From assembly GCF_002127325.2 (NCBI RefSeq), contig NC_035446.2:161976099-162040098 (forward strand): DNA of 64,000 nt. Direction: 5' to 3'. This DNA is from Helianthus annuus. Lineage: Eukaryota; Streptophyta; Magnoliopsida; Asterales; Asteraceae. Made by a program: the position numbers and the translations under genes. Of the stretch, positions 12,064-24,817 are shown one piece after another (positions within the stretch are counted from its first letter, which is position 1; every line of letters begins with the position of its first letter). The notes under the pieces are model-generated. The model worked only from the letters and a program-made list of their open reading frames with translations, ran no database searches and had not been told where the DNA came from.

Positions 12064-15000
12064 ATGAAGCCAGCAGGTTTGAAGAGGAAGCGAGAATTAT
12101 CCCTATCGAAACCAGGTTAGTGTTTTATTAGCTATTTGATGTTCGGTAACTGTCATGGTTGTCGAATGGTGTTTATTGAAGTGTTTGATGTTGGTAAGAA
12201 ACGGTTTAGTACTTTAGGGTTTTACACAGGATTTATTGGGTGTAATATGTTATGTAAATGAGTTAATAGTGTAGTATAATCAGTAGACTTCAGTTTGTTT
12301 TAAAAGTGGTCGAATTGTAAATCGGTCTGTTCTGTGGCTTCTCTGTTTTGATTACTGCAGGGTGTTTTAAAAATGGGGTTTTAGAAATATAGTGTCCTAT
12401 GAAAGAATAAAGGGTGTTTTAGTGGGTGTCTTCTCTGTTTTGATTACTACAGGGAGTCTAAAAGGGGGGTTTTATAAATATAGTGTCATATGAAAGAATA
12501 AAGGGGGTTTTAGAAATATAGTGTCTTATGAAAGAAATATAGTGTCATATGAAAGAAATGTAAATCACTACAAGGCTGATTCTGCCATGGTGTTATATCA
12601 ACATCGCGGTGTCTTCTAATCACTATGTTGCATAAGACACTATATTTCTGATGAAGTTGGTGGCTTTTCATCACTGCATTGTATAAAACACTTTAAATGC
12701 ATAAAACACTACACTTCTGATGTTAATGAATGCTTTAGTGCATACCTTAGTGCAAAAATACACTTAATTTGCATAAAACACTTTAAATGCATAAAACACT
12801 ACAAGAATGTAAATGGTTGTAGATGATGACAGTATTGCATAACACACTACACTTCTGAATAATTTTTTCCATAAAACACCACAATTCTTTTGGTGGTAGA
12901 GTGTTATATGGAAATGGTTGTAGATGGTGAGAGTATTGCATAACACACTACACTTCTGAAGTTAATGAATACTTTAGTGCATACTTTAGTGCAAAAATAC
13001 ACTTTATTTGCATAGAACACTTCTGTTTCTGTCACAGTGTTAAAATTAAATGGTGGTTTTGAATAACAATAGTGCATAAAACACTACACCTCTAATGTTG
13101 GGACAGGGTTATATGTAGATAGAGTAAGTTGAGTAGTTTATTGCATATAACACCACTAGTCTTATTGTTTGTATAGAATGAAACACTACACGTCTGATTG
13201 TGAATTCATTTCATATAATTTGAAAATTCCTGGTTCGATAACTAATTGTAAAAAGGATTTAATTTTAGTCCGGAGAAGCGGCCGAATACCAAAAATCAAA
13301 ATGGGAAAGGGATTCCATAACACAATTGGACAAAGCATCCAGTTGAGCGATTCGGATAATGATAACGAACTGCAAAAAGGTATATGTAAAAAAAACAAAT
13401 AACTACGCATGTAAAAAACAGTTTGTGTACACTTTACTTTTAATAATTTGTTATGCACTATGACGTTTTGTCGGAATTCTTGCACCAAGTCTGACCAACA
13501 AAAATTACGACACTTTAATTTTATTGAATTTGCTGGTTTAAAGTAACAAAATGTGTTCGGATTGCAGCTAGAGCAGCACCCGATGCAAACAGCGATGACG
13601 ACTTCCAAACGCCGCTTCCGGTACCGTTCGCGGAAGGTAAGAATTTGAATAACTCAAATTAAATGTTGGTGTTTTCCGTATGATATGGATCATAATGTAA
13701 CATCATCTAACCGTTTTTATTAGTTCCAAATAAACACCATACTGCAGCTGAAAAAACACACCGTGTCACGGCCGAGGACGACGACTTCGTGACGCAACAA
13801 CCAACGACAGATCAATCAGGTAACTTTGCACACAAAAATTGTAACCAAAAAACACTTTTCGTTTCATTGGGAATATAGTCTAACTGATGAGCTGTATATG
13901 GGTTACAGCTGCCAATTCACAGGAAGTCCGCGACAATGTTGACCACCAACATCCATGCGATGGAAAAAGACGTAAGTCAACAGCGACTAGGAGGAAGTCG
14001 ACGAGACCACCAGCATCATTTCCATCGAAAAAATATGAGCCCTTTACCGGGCCAAAAATTAAACTGAAGACGTCTCCGGATAATCTTGTTATATTGGTTA
14101 ACAGCTTGAATAAACCACAAAAAAAGAAGGTCATAGAAATGGGATTCGGTGCGTTGCTGAATTTCAACATACATCATGTGCCAACGCGGCTAGCATATTG
14201 GCTGGCAAGCAACTATGACGACGCTGCAGGAGTGTTGAACTTTGGAGATACCCGTTTACGGATCACATCAAAGTTGGTGAATACAATATTCGGAATACCA
14301 AACGGGGTATAAAGATTGTAGAAAAAGAAAGGGCGAGGGACAGCAATCCGGTTGTGAAAGAATGGAGGGATCAGTTCAATGATAACACTAAGGTGTCGCC
14401 AGTCGGGCTAAAGGACATGATGGTTATAGACACTTCAAGTGGCCGGGCATTTGAATTGAACTGGTTGGTGTTATATAATACTATACTTGGGGAGATAAGC
14501 GCATGCAACACAGTTAACCAGCGATTCTTGGGGTGCGTGGACCCAAATGAAAAAATATCGCGCTTCGATTGGAGCAGCTACATGATAACCTGTTTAGATC
14601 GGACGACGAATGCATGGAACCGGAAGAGGAATGACGCTTTTAGAGGCCCGATCGTGTTACTAGCGGTATGTGACTCTACTCTATTGTTTATGATATGAAA
14701 GTTAAAACACTACATGCATAAACACCACAAAAAATTTATGTAACAACATAAAATTGGTTACATCAGCTACCATTTCATACAAAACCATTAAAGTCTATTA
14801 AAACAGTAATACACTATGTTACAGTGTATAACACTACAGTCACATGTATTATAGTACAAACAAGTCTGTTTTGAATACAATATTCCATATCATATTAAAC
14901 AGTACCATCATATTAAGAGACTGCATCAGTTGACTAAGTAAAACACTACAGTCAAACAGTAATACACTATGTTACAGTGTATAACACTACAGTCACGTGT

Positions 15001-17777
15001 ATTATAATACAAACAAGTCTGTTTTGAATACAATATTCCATATCATATTAAACAGTACCATCATAATAAGACACTGCATCAGTTGACTACGTAGAACACT
15101 ACAGTCAAATCGTATTAAACATGTCTACATAATCCTTATAATTTAATGCTTATATGTGCAGGCTGCATACGCGTACGAACAAAGGGATGATTTGAAGCGT
15201 AATAAGAAGGGATGTCATCCGATTGAATTGATAGATGACGGGATGCTCGACGAACTGCTCGGAAAGCTTGATGACATACTTTGGGATTCTCACATAAAGC
15301 ATAACACCCCAATGATACCTAAAATTCATGTAGATGAAGAAAAGCCGATGAGTGAAAAGGTTAAGAAGATACCTGAAGACAAAAAATCAGCATCAACCAG
15401 CGCTGAAATAGTTGAAACGGCAGCAGAAAAACGTGCGGATGACAACAAGGATGGGGGCAACGAAGAATACGGACCGTACGATGAAGGGGATGACGACCAT
15501 CTGGGAATATATAAACATTGCAAAAATTATCTGTTGTCACAGCCAAGTACACAGGAGCTGTCGTTTGTATGTCAAGTTGGGGCAGACGGCGAGTTTCGGA
15601 TCCCAATGGTATCACAGTATGGGACGCCGCCCGTCTACTCACAAGAAGAAAAAGATAGTGAAGAGGTACATGACTTGATAACCTTTTTAACGTTTGGTGC
15701 AATATCAGACCTATTTATACTTATATACATCTGACAATGTTTTGGATAACACTTTATAATTTGGTTAGCAGGATATGGCGACAAATCTGGATGATGCACT
15801 TAAGGAATTTGAAGATTGCGTTGAGAAGATACAAAATGCAATGAGGGAAGCTTTACGTTTGCACCCCAACAGTGAAAAGATATTGAGTAGGAAAACGTCA
15901 TGGATTGCGACGGTCCGCAAACATCTAAAGGACATTGCGGATAATGAGGAAGGCGATGTTGTGTCAGAAAAAACCCCCACACCTGTCAAAAACACTGGAC
16001 TGTTGACACAAGGTAATCAATCTCCTTTCTCGCCCATGACTTCATCAGTTTGCGCAGAAATAGATGAACTGATATCTGCAATACAATCCATACGACACCC
16101 AGGCACACAATCGAAAGCTGAGGGGATCCAACCAGTAAACTTGCAAAGTGAACTGGACAACGTCGCAACAACTTCAAGTATTCCAGACACTGAACCGGAA
16201 GGAAACGCCTTACTGCAATATAAACTCCAAAGGCCAAAAAGAAACACCAATCTTCCAGATGTTTTCAGGTCACCGTACGTGCAGCGTGTGGTTTCGTTAA
16301 CAGATAAACGAGAACAATTGGAATCTGCATTGGCTAGCTGTATACTCAGCGCAACGGGAAACAAATGGTAGGCATCGACAACAACAAAAAAATTAAATAA
16401 CTGAACGAATTTGCTTGTTAATTAACGATTGAGTTTCATGTTATCACGTAGGGATATTATATTCGATTGCCCAGGAGGTGTCTCGATTTTGAGAGGCTCG
16501 TTTGAGACGATGTACCCTTCCTTGTGCTTGGATGCAGATATTATATCAGCATGGGCCGCAGTCTTTAACCACGAGGAGCGGTTACGGGCACCGGGTACCC
16601 CCGCGAGGCTGTTTTGCAATGCCGGAATGTTGGTAAGACACTTTTCACACCTTATAGAACACTACTTGATAATGTAGACCAATTGATAATGTAGACCAGT
16701 TTATAACACCACAATACTAAAATTAAATTAAAAAAAAATACTTATAACACTATATGCTGCAATCAAACATATAAAACAGCTTATACATATAAACAGCTTA
16801 TATGAAACTAAATATTATGCATTTATACATATAAAACAGCTTATAACACTACACCCCCAGCTTATAACCCAGTTATTGGAATATCGTCGAAATAACAAAC
16901 GGACAAAGTAGCTTATATAAACTAAAATCTGTTATTTATTATGAAACAGGTGGCAGGCGATTTTAAAGGGACCGATGAATACAGAAGCTCGATGTTCGGT
17001 AGCCGGATGGAAACAATACTAGGCCAAGCAGATAGCATGGACATCAGAAACTTCCAAATGGTATTCGTGTCGGTGCTGTATAATACACACTATATACTAG
17101 TGTTCTTCAATCTAGCACAATCACAAATATTGGTGATCGACAATATCGAGGGTGATGTCCCTATCAACATACGATACAGCGGCTACGTAGAAAAAGTTGT
17201 AAGAACACTACCATTAAAAATATTAGTTGACATACAATATGTATAACTTTTAAAAAACCCCATTTGACGTCATAAAATTCACAGGTCAATGCATTCTGCT
17301 CGTATGTGAAAAACCACTCTCCTGCAATTGCTAAAAAACTGCGATCAACATCACCGGTTAGTCTGAAGTTCCCGTGGCAAACATTGTATAACGGAACAGA
17401 TTGTGGAATATTCGTCATGCGTCATATGGAGACTTTTAAAGGTGTTATTGTAATTATAGTTTTATTATTAAAGTTGACACTGGCATGTACGCTAAATTGG
17501 TTTGCATTTCTATTCACTAGGGACAAGTGTGCGCGAATGGAACTGCGGGCTATCGCCAGAGCGAGACATCACGGGGGAGGTGTTGAAAGACCAATCGATA
17601 GAACTATGTGACTTGCGAATAAAGTACTTATCAAAAATCTTGTTAGGTGACATAAACTCAATGCGGTCTAAAATGGAGAAAGAAGTACATGAGTACGCAA
17701 ATAAGAGTCAACATGAAAGACTGGAAATTGCTAAGACTGCAAAGGACAGGATCGAGTTACGATTGTCAGAAGAATAG
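12064..17777 (+). pseudogene. ULP1-like C48 protease gene of element C, near-complete with one frameshift
   Basis: Exons inferred: 12064-12115, 13269-13379, 13568-13636, 13724-13819, 13909-14665, 15162-15666, 15772-16367, 16452-16632, 16950-17198, 17285-17441, 17521-17777. The N-terminal part is basic and low-complexity. Exon 5 carries a conserved plant-ULP upstream block (ALLNFNIHHVPTRLAYWLAS). The catalytic domain is at the C-terminus: His in NTHYILVFFNL, Asp in ILVIDNIEGD, and Cys in GTDCGIFVMRHME. All three residues are present. A charged tail (YLSKILLGDINSMRSKMEKE) follows. Near 14304-14310 one base appears to be missing from a G run: the frame before reads IFGIPNGV then stop, while the frame after reads IKIVEKERARDSN. 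This could be a true mutation or a sequence error. SUMO-protease-like roles are known for the family; its role in transposons is not settled. Confidence 0.7.
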
Positions 17778-17939
17778 CACATAGTTTCGTTACAACTGAT
17801 GTTTTGATACATGTCTTATTTTAGATATTAGCCTGATGGCATGGTTCTGAAATGTTTTGATACACGTTATAATTAGACTGGTTTCATTTTGTCTGGTACA
17901 AACACTGTAAAAAAGTGATGGTATTGGTCTATTTCGTTA

Positions 17940-18560
17940 ATATAACACTATATTTCATTACAAAACACTGCATTTAAAAGTAAATAACGGACTTTAAACT
18001 AACTGTATATGACAATAGCAACATACTGCAGGTCCCTAATACTGCATTTAACACTATAATTATAGATAAAACACTATAGGTAAATGTCAGACTTTAAACT
18101 AATTATAGAACCTATAATAAAACACTACAAAACAATTATAAAACACTATATATCATTACAAAACACTGCCTTAATAATGTGACAGCAATTAAGTGTTTGA
18201 TTCAACTGATAATTGTTGTCATAGTTTAAACAATGATAAAACACTACATTTAAATATAAAACACTATATTATAAACCAAGGAATTCATGTATGTCAATTA
18301 AAAAAAAAATTACAATTTCTATTCATATTGACAAACGTACAAATTCAAAAAACATATAACACTATAATTATAGTTAAAACACTATAAGAAAATGACAGAC
18401 TTTAAACTAACTGTATATGACAAAAACACCATACTGCAGGTCACTATTACTGCATTTAACACTATAATTATAGATAAAACACTATAAGTAAATGTCAGAC
18501 TTTAAACTAATTATAGAACCTATAATATAACACTACAAATCAATTATAAAACACTATAAT
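17940..18560. repeat. Dispersed AAAACACTA motif array between the two genes of element C
   Basis: About 15 copies of AACACTAT, AACACTAC or AACACTGC, usually preceded by AA, lie in 620 bp between the converging stop codons. Further dense groups lie at 12400-13170, 14700-15120, 16680-16900, 20640-20770 and 21690-22400, all non-coding. Larger blocks are also duplicated here, for example AATTATAGATAAAACACTAT at about 18058 and 18466. The motif is rare outside element C in this window. Confidence 0.65.
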
Positions 18561-18690
18561 TATAAAATATGATAAACGACCAGGTCCTTAAGAAATAACA
18601 ACGTCAAACACAAGGAATCGAACAAAAAAAATTAAACGTCATTAAAAAAAATAGAAATAAAACTCAAAGTTTGCATAAATTAGTAATCAA

Positions 18691-21600
18691 CTACTCTTGC
18701 TCTTCATCTTCTAGCTCCTCTTCGTCGTCTCCTTCACCCGCCACATCTTCTAGCTCCTCTTCGTCGTCTCCTTCAAGATCCGCTTCATCACTTTCTGAGG
18801 AGTCGTCGGCATTTTCCCTTGCCGGGAACGAGCAGGTACGTCTATTATGCCCCCGACGTTTGCAATTGCCACATTCGCGACCCTTTTTTTTCTTCGCAGA
18901 TTGAATAATGGCAATTTCACGATTACTCTTCATTCTGGAAGGTTTGCCCAAACCTTTAAATCTAACGGTTTTCGGCATACGAACAGTTACAGGTGTTTCT
19001 TGCGTGTATCCAGTTATTTCAGCAAACCTATCGCGACGACTCCTAGGGGGAGCGTTTACGACTGCCTGATCAGCGGTCGATTGATACTGGACAACATGGT
19101 CCCTAAAAGCGCACAACGCATCAAAGTTATAAACCAACCTGTTAATAAGAGACTCGGCTGACCTTGTTATCTCCCTCACAACACCATTAACTTGCTGGTA
19201 CCGATCATCACTTTCACTAATCCCCAAGATCGCTCCCGGCGCACTGTTAGGAACAGCTTCCCTTGTCCACCGTCGCATTATGTACCTTTCAGGGAACTGC
19301 CTGATATCAAGAAGCCGCAAAACAAAAAAAATATGCGCACACAGAAGCCCAAACTGTTCATACCTATTGCATGAGCAACTAACGGTCATGTCTAGCTGCC
19401 GCATCATAACCTAATACATAAAAACAAAAAAAAATGAGAACAAAAATATATACTCAATCAAAACTATAAGATAAAACACCATGAACAAAGAAAAATTATA
19501 AACAAACAATTGTTACATCCTATAGTTACCTGAAAAAATGTAGTACACGCTTGAGAAAAGTCCTTCACAAAGAAGTTCACAAAGTTATCCTCTCTATCCT
19601 CCCATTTTCCAACAGCACACTTGTGAATGGCTGTCTGAATTTCAAGTTGCGCATCAAAGAAAATTGTCCGTGTGTATATGTTTGCCGCCTGTTGCTCTAA
19701 GACAAACTCTTTTGCAAATATTTGGGGGTTCGTGTGCCTAGTATCTTGATCATTCTTCCTGTGCTCGTGTCTTTGGGCTTCAATTGCAGAATCAAAATGC
19801 CCCAAGAATTCAACAAGGGTACAATTCGGGTTGCAAAACTGCCCAAAGAAATGGTTCTCACTCTCCGAACGTGATGAGGTACGCATCAGCCCAGACATGT
19901 GTTGATCGCGATAATACGCAGGGATCCATGTATCCCTAATCTGATACATTGACTGTAACCATTCATGATTCAGCAAATCAAAATCAGCCAATATAACACC
20001 CCATTCATTTTCAAACTGTTCTGGCAGTAAGGCATCGGTCCAAACAATATCACACAACCTCTTCTTAAAATCAGTGCTATTGCATAGGTTGGCGCCAACC
20101 TAAAAAACAACGATTCAACAATCAAAAAATTAAATATACAAAAAATACATGATACAACCTGATAAAACATTATATAAAAGTAAAACGACATCAATAAACA
20201 AAAAGAGACATATTCATATATAAAAAGGTACAAAAAATCCAGAAAACCAATTCCATTAAAACAAATAACGTCGTAAAACATAATTTTGGTATTTAATAAA
20301 CCTTGGTAGTGAGTTTCTCCATTATATGCCACATGCAAAGCCTGTGCCTACTTTCAGGCCAAGTATCTTGAATAGCTTTCCTCATCGTTGGGTCTTGATC
20401 AGTTACAATAACAGGTGGTGCGCGCCCAAACGCCTGCCGAAATGCGTTGAGCAACCAGCTATATGTTTCGGCAGTTTCATCCCCTATAATAGCAGCACCC
20501 AAGGTAACATTACGATAGTGATTGTCAACGCCGGTAAAAGGTACAAACATCATATTGTACCTACGCAAAAAAAAAAACGGGAGTGATTACTGATTTGATA
20601 TTGTAAAATCCATACAAGTTTAAAAACATGAAACAACATACATTTTTAAATATTTGCAAATTAAAACACTATTAGTTTGAGATAAAAGTTACGAGTCTTT
20701 TCATGCATATACCAAAACACTATAAAGACATTATCATGCTGATAAAACACTATGATATATATCTATTATGGATGTAATGTATCTAGAAACAAAGGAAGGA
20801 TACGAACTTGTTACGACGATAAGTAGCATCGAACGACACAACATCCCCAAAAATATTAAAATTTCTCTTTGTATCACCATCGGCCCAGAACAACGCACGT
20901 AAAACGCCCTCGGCAGTTGTAAGGTATTCCATAGAGAAATTGGGCATAAATTCTTTCTTCCTTCTTAGGCGTTTGATAACCATGTCAGCATCGTACTCAG
21001 CTATATACCTATTTAAGTCTCTCTTGAAGTTCTTGAAGTCAACTTTAGTTGCGCCTACCTTATCCAAACCTCCATAAAGAGTCCTCATAATGTTAAACGC
21101 TCTAACTGGACCAACATTTATGGCACTCAAAGCATTCACGGCTTCTTCCTGCACGTAATTCATAGATCTGTTTTCAGGAAGCAAGTACCTGTCATCCTCA
21201 GCAACAAATGAGTGATTATGCGACTCCTCGAAGTAATAAACCACGTAAAGATTATCCGGAGTTATTAACTTAACCCGAATGCACGCTTCACATCCGGTCC
21301 TTATAGAAGGAACCCTACGAGTAATCTTAGACTTCGAGTTAACATTAGAACTACCAGCTTCCTGAGTCGAGTCAATCGCCTTTAAGGGTTTAGTACCCTC
21401 TTTTGAGCATACGAACCATTTATTATGTATTACACCCTTTCGAGGCTCGTATTGAGTACCCTTCCTAGCTGTGAAGCCTCCCGCCTTAGCATATCTTTGG
21501 TAAAAAAGAAAAGCATTTTCCAGCGAATCAAACGTCATATGCATCTGAGGTTTAATCAAATCATCAACATCTGGAATAAATGTCCTCCTTCCAGAATTTG

Positions 21601-22410
21601 GGGACACCTGAACATTACCAACGGGCTGGTATGTAGGAATATCTACAACGAAAAAACGACAAATCAGTCTTTTATAAAAAACATTGATAATAAACACTAT
21701 ATCAAGAAATAACACTATCTGTACGGAATAAAACAGTATTTGTGTCGGGAAAAACACTATGAAAATAAATTAATATTCCTGTACATAATATAACACTATA
21801 CATTGTGGATATAAACACTATGCATCTGATAAAAAAAATAAATAACTTTCTTAATGATAAAACACTAGAACAGGACTAGAACATACAATTAAATTTATAA
21901 AACACTATGAATGGGGATTCAGATGTGTGAATAGAATCTAACCCTATTGTTCTTACATATGACACTATAACAGACTACAAAAAAACTTACTAAAACAAAG
22001 GTAAACAATTCAATGTATAAAACACTATGAAAGGAAAATAAGATGTGTGAACAGAATATTGATCATGTATATAACACTACCCATCTAAAAAAGTATAAAA
22101 CAGATAATTGATCTTGCATATACCACTACACTAAAACACTACGGATCATGCATATAACACTACAAAACTAAAAATCTAAAATAATAATAAACAAAACGTG
22201 ATCAATAAAAAAACATTAAAAGAACAATACCCTAAACACCTAAATGTATAAAACACTATATTCACACAAAATCAAACCAGAGTAATGCCCTGTAAAAACG
22301 ACATACTAAACAACAAAACGAGAAACAAATAATACTAAATATCGGAACATGCTAACTATTAAGAGATTAAAACACTATGATACACATGAACCTGCATCGC
22401 CGGACTCCAT
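18691..22410 (-). CDS. FAR1/MULE-type transposase of element C (800 aa, apparently intact)
   Basis: complement(join(18691..19410, 19530..20099, 20302..20560, 20808..21642, 22392..22410)); all five joins keep frame and no internal stop appears. The first exon is only 19 bp (MESGDA). Domains in order: FAR1-type zinc-binding DNA-binding domain at about 40-165 (FLFYQRYAKAGGFTARKGTQ ... TGCEACIRVKL ... EESHNHSF); MULE catalytic core with first Asp in GDVVSFDATYRRNKYNMMF, second Asp in PVIVTDQDPTMRKAI and the CMWHIMEKL block; SRSESENHFF; SWIM zinc finger (CSCNRYEQFGLLCAH); CCHC-like knuckle (CGNCKRRGHNRRTC); acidic C-terminus. Nuclear cut-and-paste transposase, or a domesticated FAR1-related factor. 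Its position inside element ends with a ULP1 partner favours transposase. The third acidic residue could not be placed with certainty. Confidence 0.85.
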
Positions 22411-22762
22411 TGAAATTGATATAAAACACCAGAATCGACAAAAGTCGCAGACGTTAATCAACTGTATTGTGTATATCGATTTGATAAGCCTTTATGTACC
22501 TGTATTTATAATTAACGATGATTGAAAGATACGTAGAACACAATCGTATTGTATCTTGCATGAAATTACAAAATTCGTTCAAATCCCTAAACAATCTCAT
22601 GGACGGTTATTTTTGGATCAGTTATGTTGAAATTCAATTAAATGACAAAATTGTACAATTACAATTCTACCCTTTTGAATTAATTAAGAGGATGGACACT
22701 TGTCATTCCAAGAATATTTCTTACACTTCTTACAAATTATGCACTTTGTACAGGATCCTAAA

Positions 22763-22764
<2 letters not shown>

Positions 22765-22842
<78 letters not shown>
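22765..22842. repeat. (TA)n microsatellite, 78 bp
   Basis: Uninterrupted TA dinucleotides directly at the right end of element C. Together with the 51-bp run at 11552-11602 this brackets the element. Confidence 0.95.
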
Positions 22843-22844
<2 letters not shown>

Positions 22845-22917
22845 GAACAATAAACTAAATAAGTAATAAAGAAATATATAAAAAAGTGTAAGAGTTAAAT
22901 GCTAAAATTGTCCTTAA

Positions 22918-24814
22918 GAGCATACGTAGTGGGGCGGTATAACCCCCCATAGTGCCGCCATGGCGCCGCCCACACCGAAACGTGGGGCGCTATGCTGGAA
23001 AAAAAGGGAGGCCGCGCGATGATTTTAGCGGCGTTATTTGATGAATGTTTTTAATATTTGACCGTTGTCAAACGGTCATATTTAAAAAAAATTCAATTTT
23101 TTTTTATTTTCACACTATAAATACATTCCAACTCTTCCATTTTTTTTACAAATCAAACTCAAATATTCTCTCATTCTCTATATATTTTTTAAAAAGTGTT
23201 GAAGCTACTCTCACCCTATTCAAAAAAATGGGTTCCCCGTCGGAAGACTCTTTCACCGAAATTTACCGAAAATTTTTTTCGCCCGAAGAAGACGCAGCCG
23301 AGGAAGAAGCGGTTACGAGTGCATGTACTTTTGTGATACAAGCATTTGAGCACATTCGGCCTACTCCCCCTCCACGACCCATCTTGCGACGCACCTATAT
23401 CTTGCGAGATCGTGAAGCCGCGAACGAGCGTTTGATGAAAGACTATTTTGATGCGACACCGGTTCACGGACCGAATGTTTTTAGACAGCGTTTTCGGATG
23501 AGCCAAATGTTATTTTTGCGCATTAATAATGATTTGGAAAATAGGTATGATTTCTTTAAGCAAAGAATGGACGCGCGAGAATATCTAGGCTTCACCTCAA
23601 TTCAAAAGGTCACATCCGCCTTACGCGTATTATCATACGGAAACACGTACGACATCAACGACGAGTACTTGAAGATGGCGGAGAAAACAACCCGAGATTG
23701 CTTGGAACATTTTTGCTATGGTAATTTTTATTGTCTTTTATTTATTTACTTTTATATATTTATTTTTTAGTAGCTTACTAGTAAAACTTTTATATATTAA
23801 ATTATATTTTAGGTATATGCCAGTTATATGGAAAACGTTATTTGAGACACCCCACTTGGAACGACCTTCAACAAATATATGAGGTGCATCTAGAAAAGCA
23901 TGGAATACCCGGCATGATTGGTAGCTTGGATTGTCGTCAATGGCGTTGGTATAATTGTCCAACCGCATGGCGAGGTCAACATACACGGGGTGATCAAAAA
24001 GGGCCAACTTTGGTATTACAAGCTGTTGCGTCATACGACCTTTGGGTTTGGTCGGCCTTCTTTGGTGTAGCCGGGTGTTTTAACGATATTAATACATTAG
24101 AGGCTTCACCATTAATAGAGGGCTACATTTCTGGAACTATACCAAAGGCCGGTTTTCATGCAAACGGGAACGACTACGAGCATGGCTACTACTTGGCGGA
24201 TGGTATCTACCCGGAGTATTCGATTATTGTTAAAACGTTTTCTGAAACAATGGAAGAGAGATATGCCAAAACTATTTCCAGAAGATTTAGTCGAAGGAAC
24301 CCAAGCAACAATGGAAGAGAGACTCGCAAATGCTCAGCTATTGCGATCTAGAGAAATACATAACACGTTGAAGGCGGATTTGGTTGAGCATGCTTGGGCG
24401 ATTCGCCCAATTCGATTCAACAGTGATCACGACGAAGATTCCGAGGAAGAAGAGGTTGAGGAATTCAAAGACGGGAACTTTGAAGACGTAGGTTTGGATG
24501 CTGGAGAAAACGAAGAGGAAGAAGGAGAGAACGAAAATGAAACCGAAGAATAAAATTATTTTTTAGGTGTAATTTTTTTTTCTTTAACTTTTTTTTATTT
24601 TAATGTATTGTTTTTTATTTAATGGAATGTTTTTTAATTTTATAAAACTTAGAAATTAATTAAAAAATTAAAATTAAATTACTTGAGTAATGATGACAAA
24701 GGGGCTTTATGACTACGGCCTCAAATTGCATAACGCCCCATAAAGCCCCTTACTGACGTGCCATGCCACATGTCGCATAACGTCCCCAAAAGGGCTTTAT
24801 GACTACACATGGCC
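22918..24814 (+). mobile_element. PIF/Harbinger element with internally deleted transposase
   Basis: Flanked by TAA at 22915-22917 and 24815-24817. Ends are GAGCATACGTAGTGGGGCGG and, on the minus strand, GGCCATGTGTAGTCATAAAG, sharing the pattern CAT..GTAGT. Inverted GC-rich blocks (GGGGCGGTATAACCCCCC; GCCCCATAAAGCCCCTT) lie inside both ends. It carries a transposase gene in the same orientation and no ORF1. The ORF1-only element at 2310-6284 has similar ends, so the two may be complementary parts of one family. Confidence 0.8.
23228..24553 (+). pseudogene. Harbinger transposase (plant transposon protein / ALP1-like family), internal deletion
   Basis: Start at ATG 23228 (MGSPSEDSFTEIYRKFFSPE). 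Exon 1 runs to 23720, then a 92-bp intron, and exon 2 starts at 23813. The N-terminal helical block (NVFRQRFRMSQMLFLRI) and the DDE core are clear: first Asp in GMIGSLDCRQWRWYNCPTAW, second Asp in FFGVAGCFNDINTLEASPL, then YYLADGIYPEYSIIVKTFSE. At about 24272 (MEERYAK) the family's next segment, which holds the third acidic residue (normally RKDVERAFGVLQ-like) and following helices, is missing. Sequence jumps to the C-terminal region LFPEDLVEGTQATMEERLAN in another frame, ending in an acidic tail. The original frame meets a stop at 24351. Activity is not expected. Confidence 0.8.
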
Positions 24815-24817
24815 TAA

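Larger units (their letters stand above)
11603..22764. mobile_element. Element C: 11.2-kb Mutator-like element with ULP1 and FAR1-type transposase, inserted in (TA)n
   Basis: TA runs lie on both sides (11552-11602 and 22765-22842). Left end GGGTAGGGATATGGTAAAAA, then AAGTGT repeated four times within 40 bp. The right end on the minus strand is GGTTTAGGATCCTGTACAAA, then GTAAGAAGTGTAAGAA. The ends are imperfect inverted repeats of about 60 bp plus AT-rich subterminal similarity. Two convergent genes fill it: a ULP1-like protease gene on plus (12064-17777) and a FAR1-type MULE transposase gene on minus (18691-22410). The motif AAAACACTA recurs dozens of times in introns and intergenic gaps. ULP1-bearing MULEs are known in plants (for example the Kaonashi group). 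I infer this is an autonomous or recently autonomous member because the transposase frame is intact. Confidence 0.75.

Noticed and set aside
14303..14325. A 15-bp GT...AG micro-intron to explain the ULP1 frame change
   Set aside because: Far below any plausible plant intron length; a one-base deletion or sequence error is simpler.
22518..22853. 111-residue open frame ending in an Ile-Tyr run
   Set aside because: The tail is translated (TA)n and the rest is the terminal region of element C.
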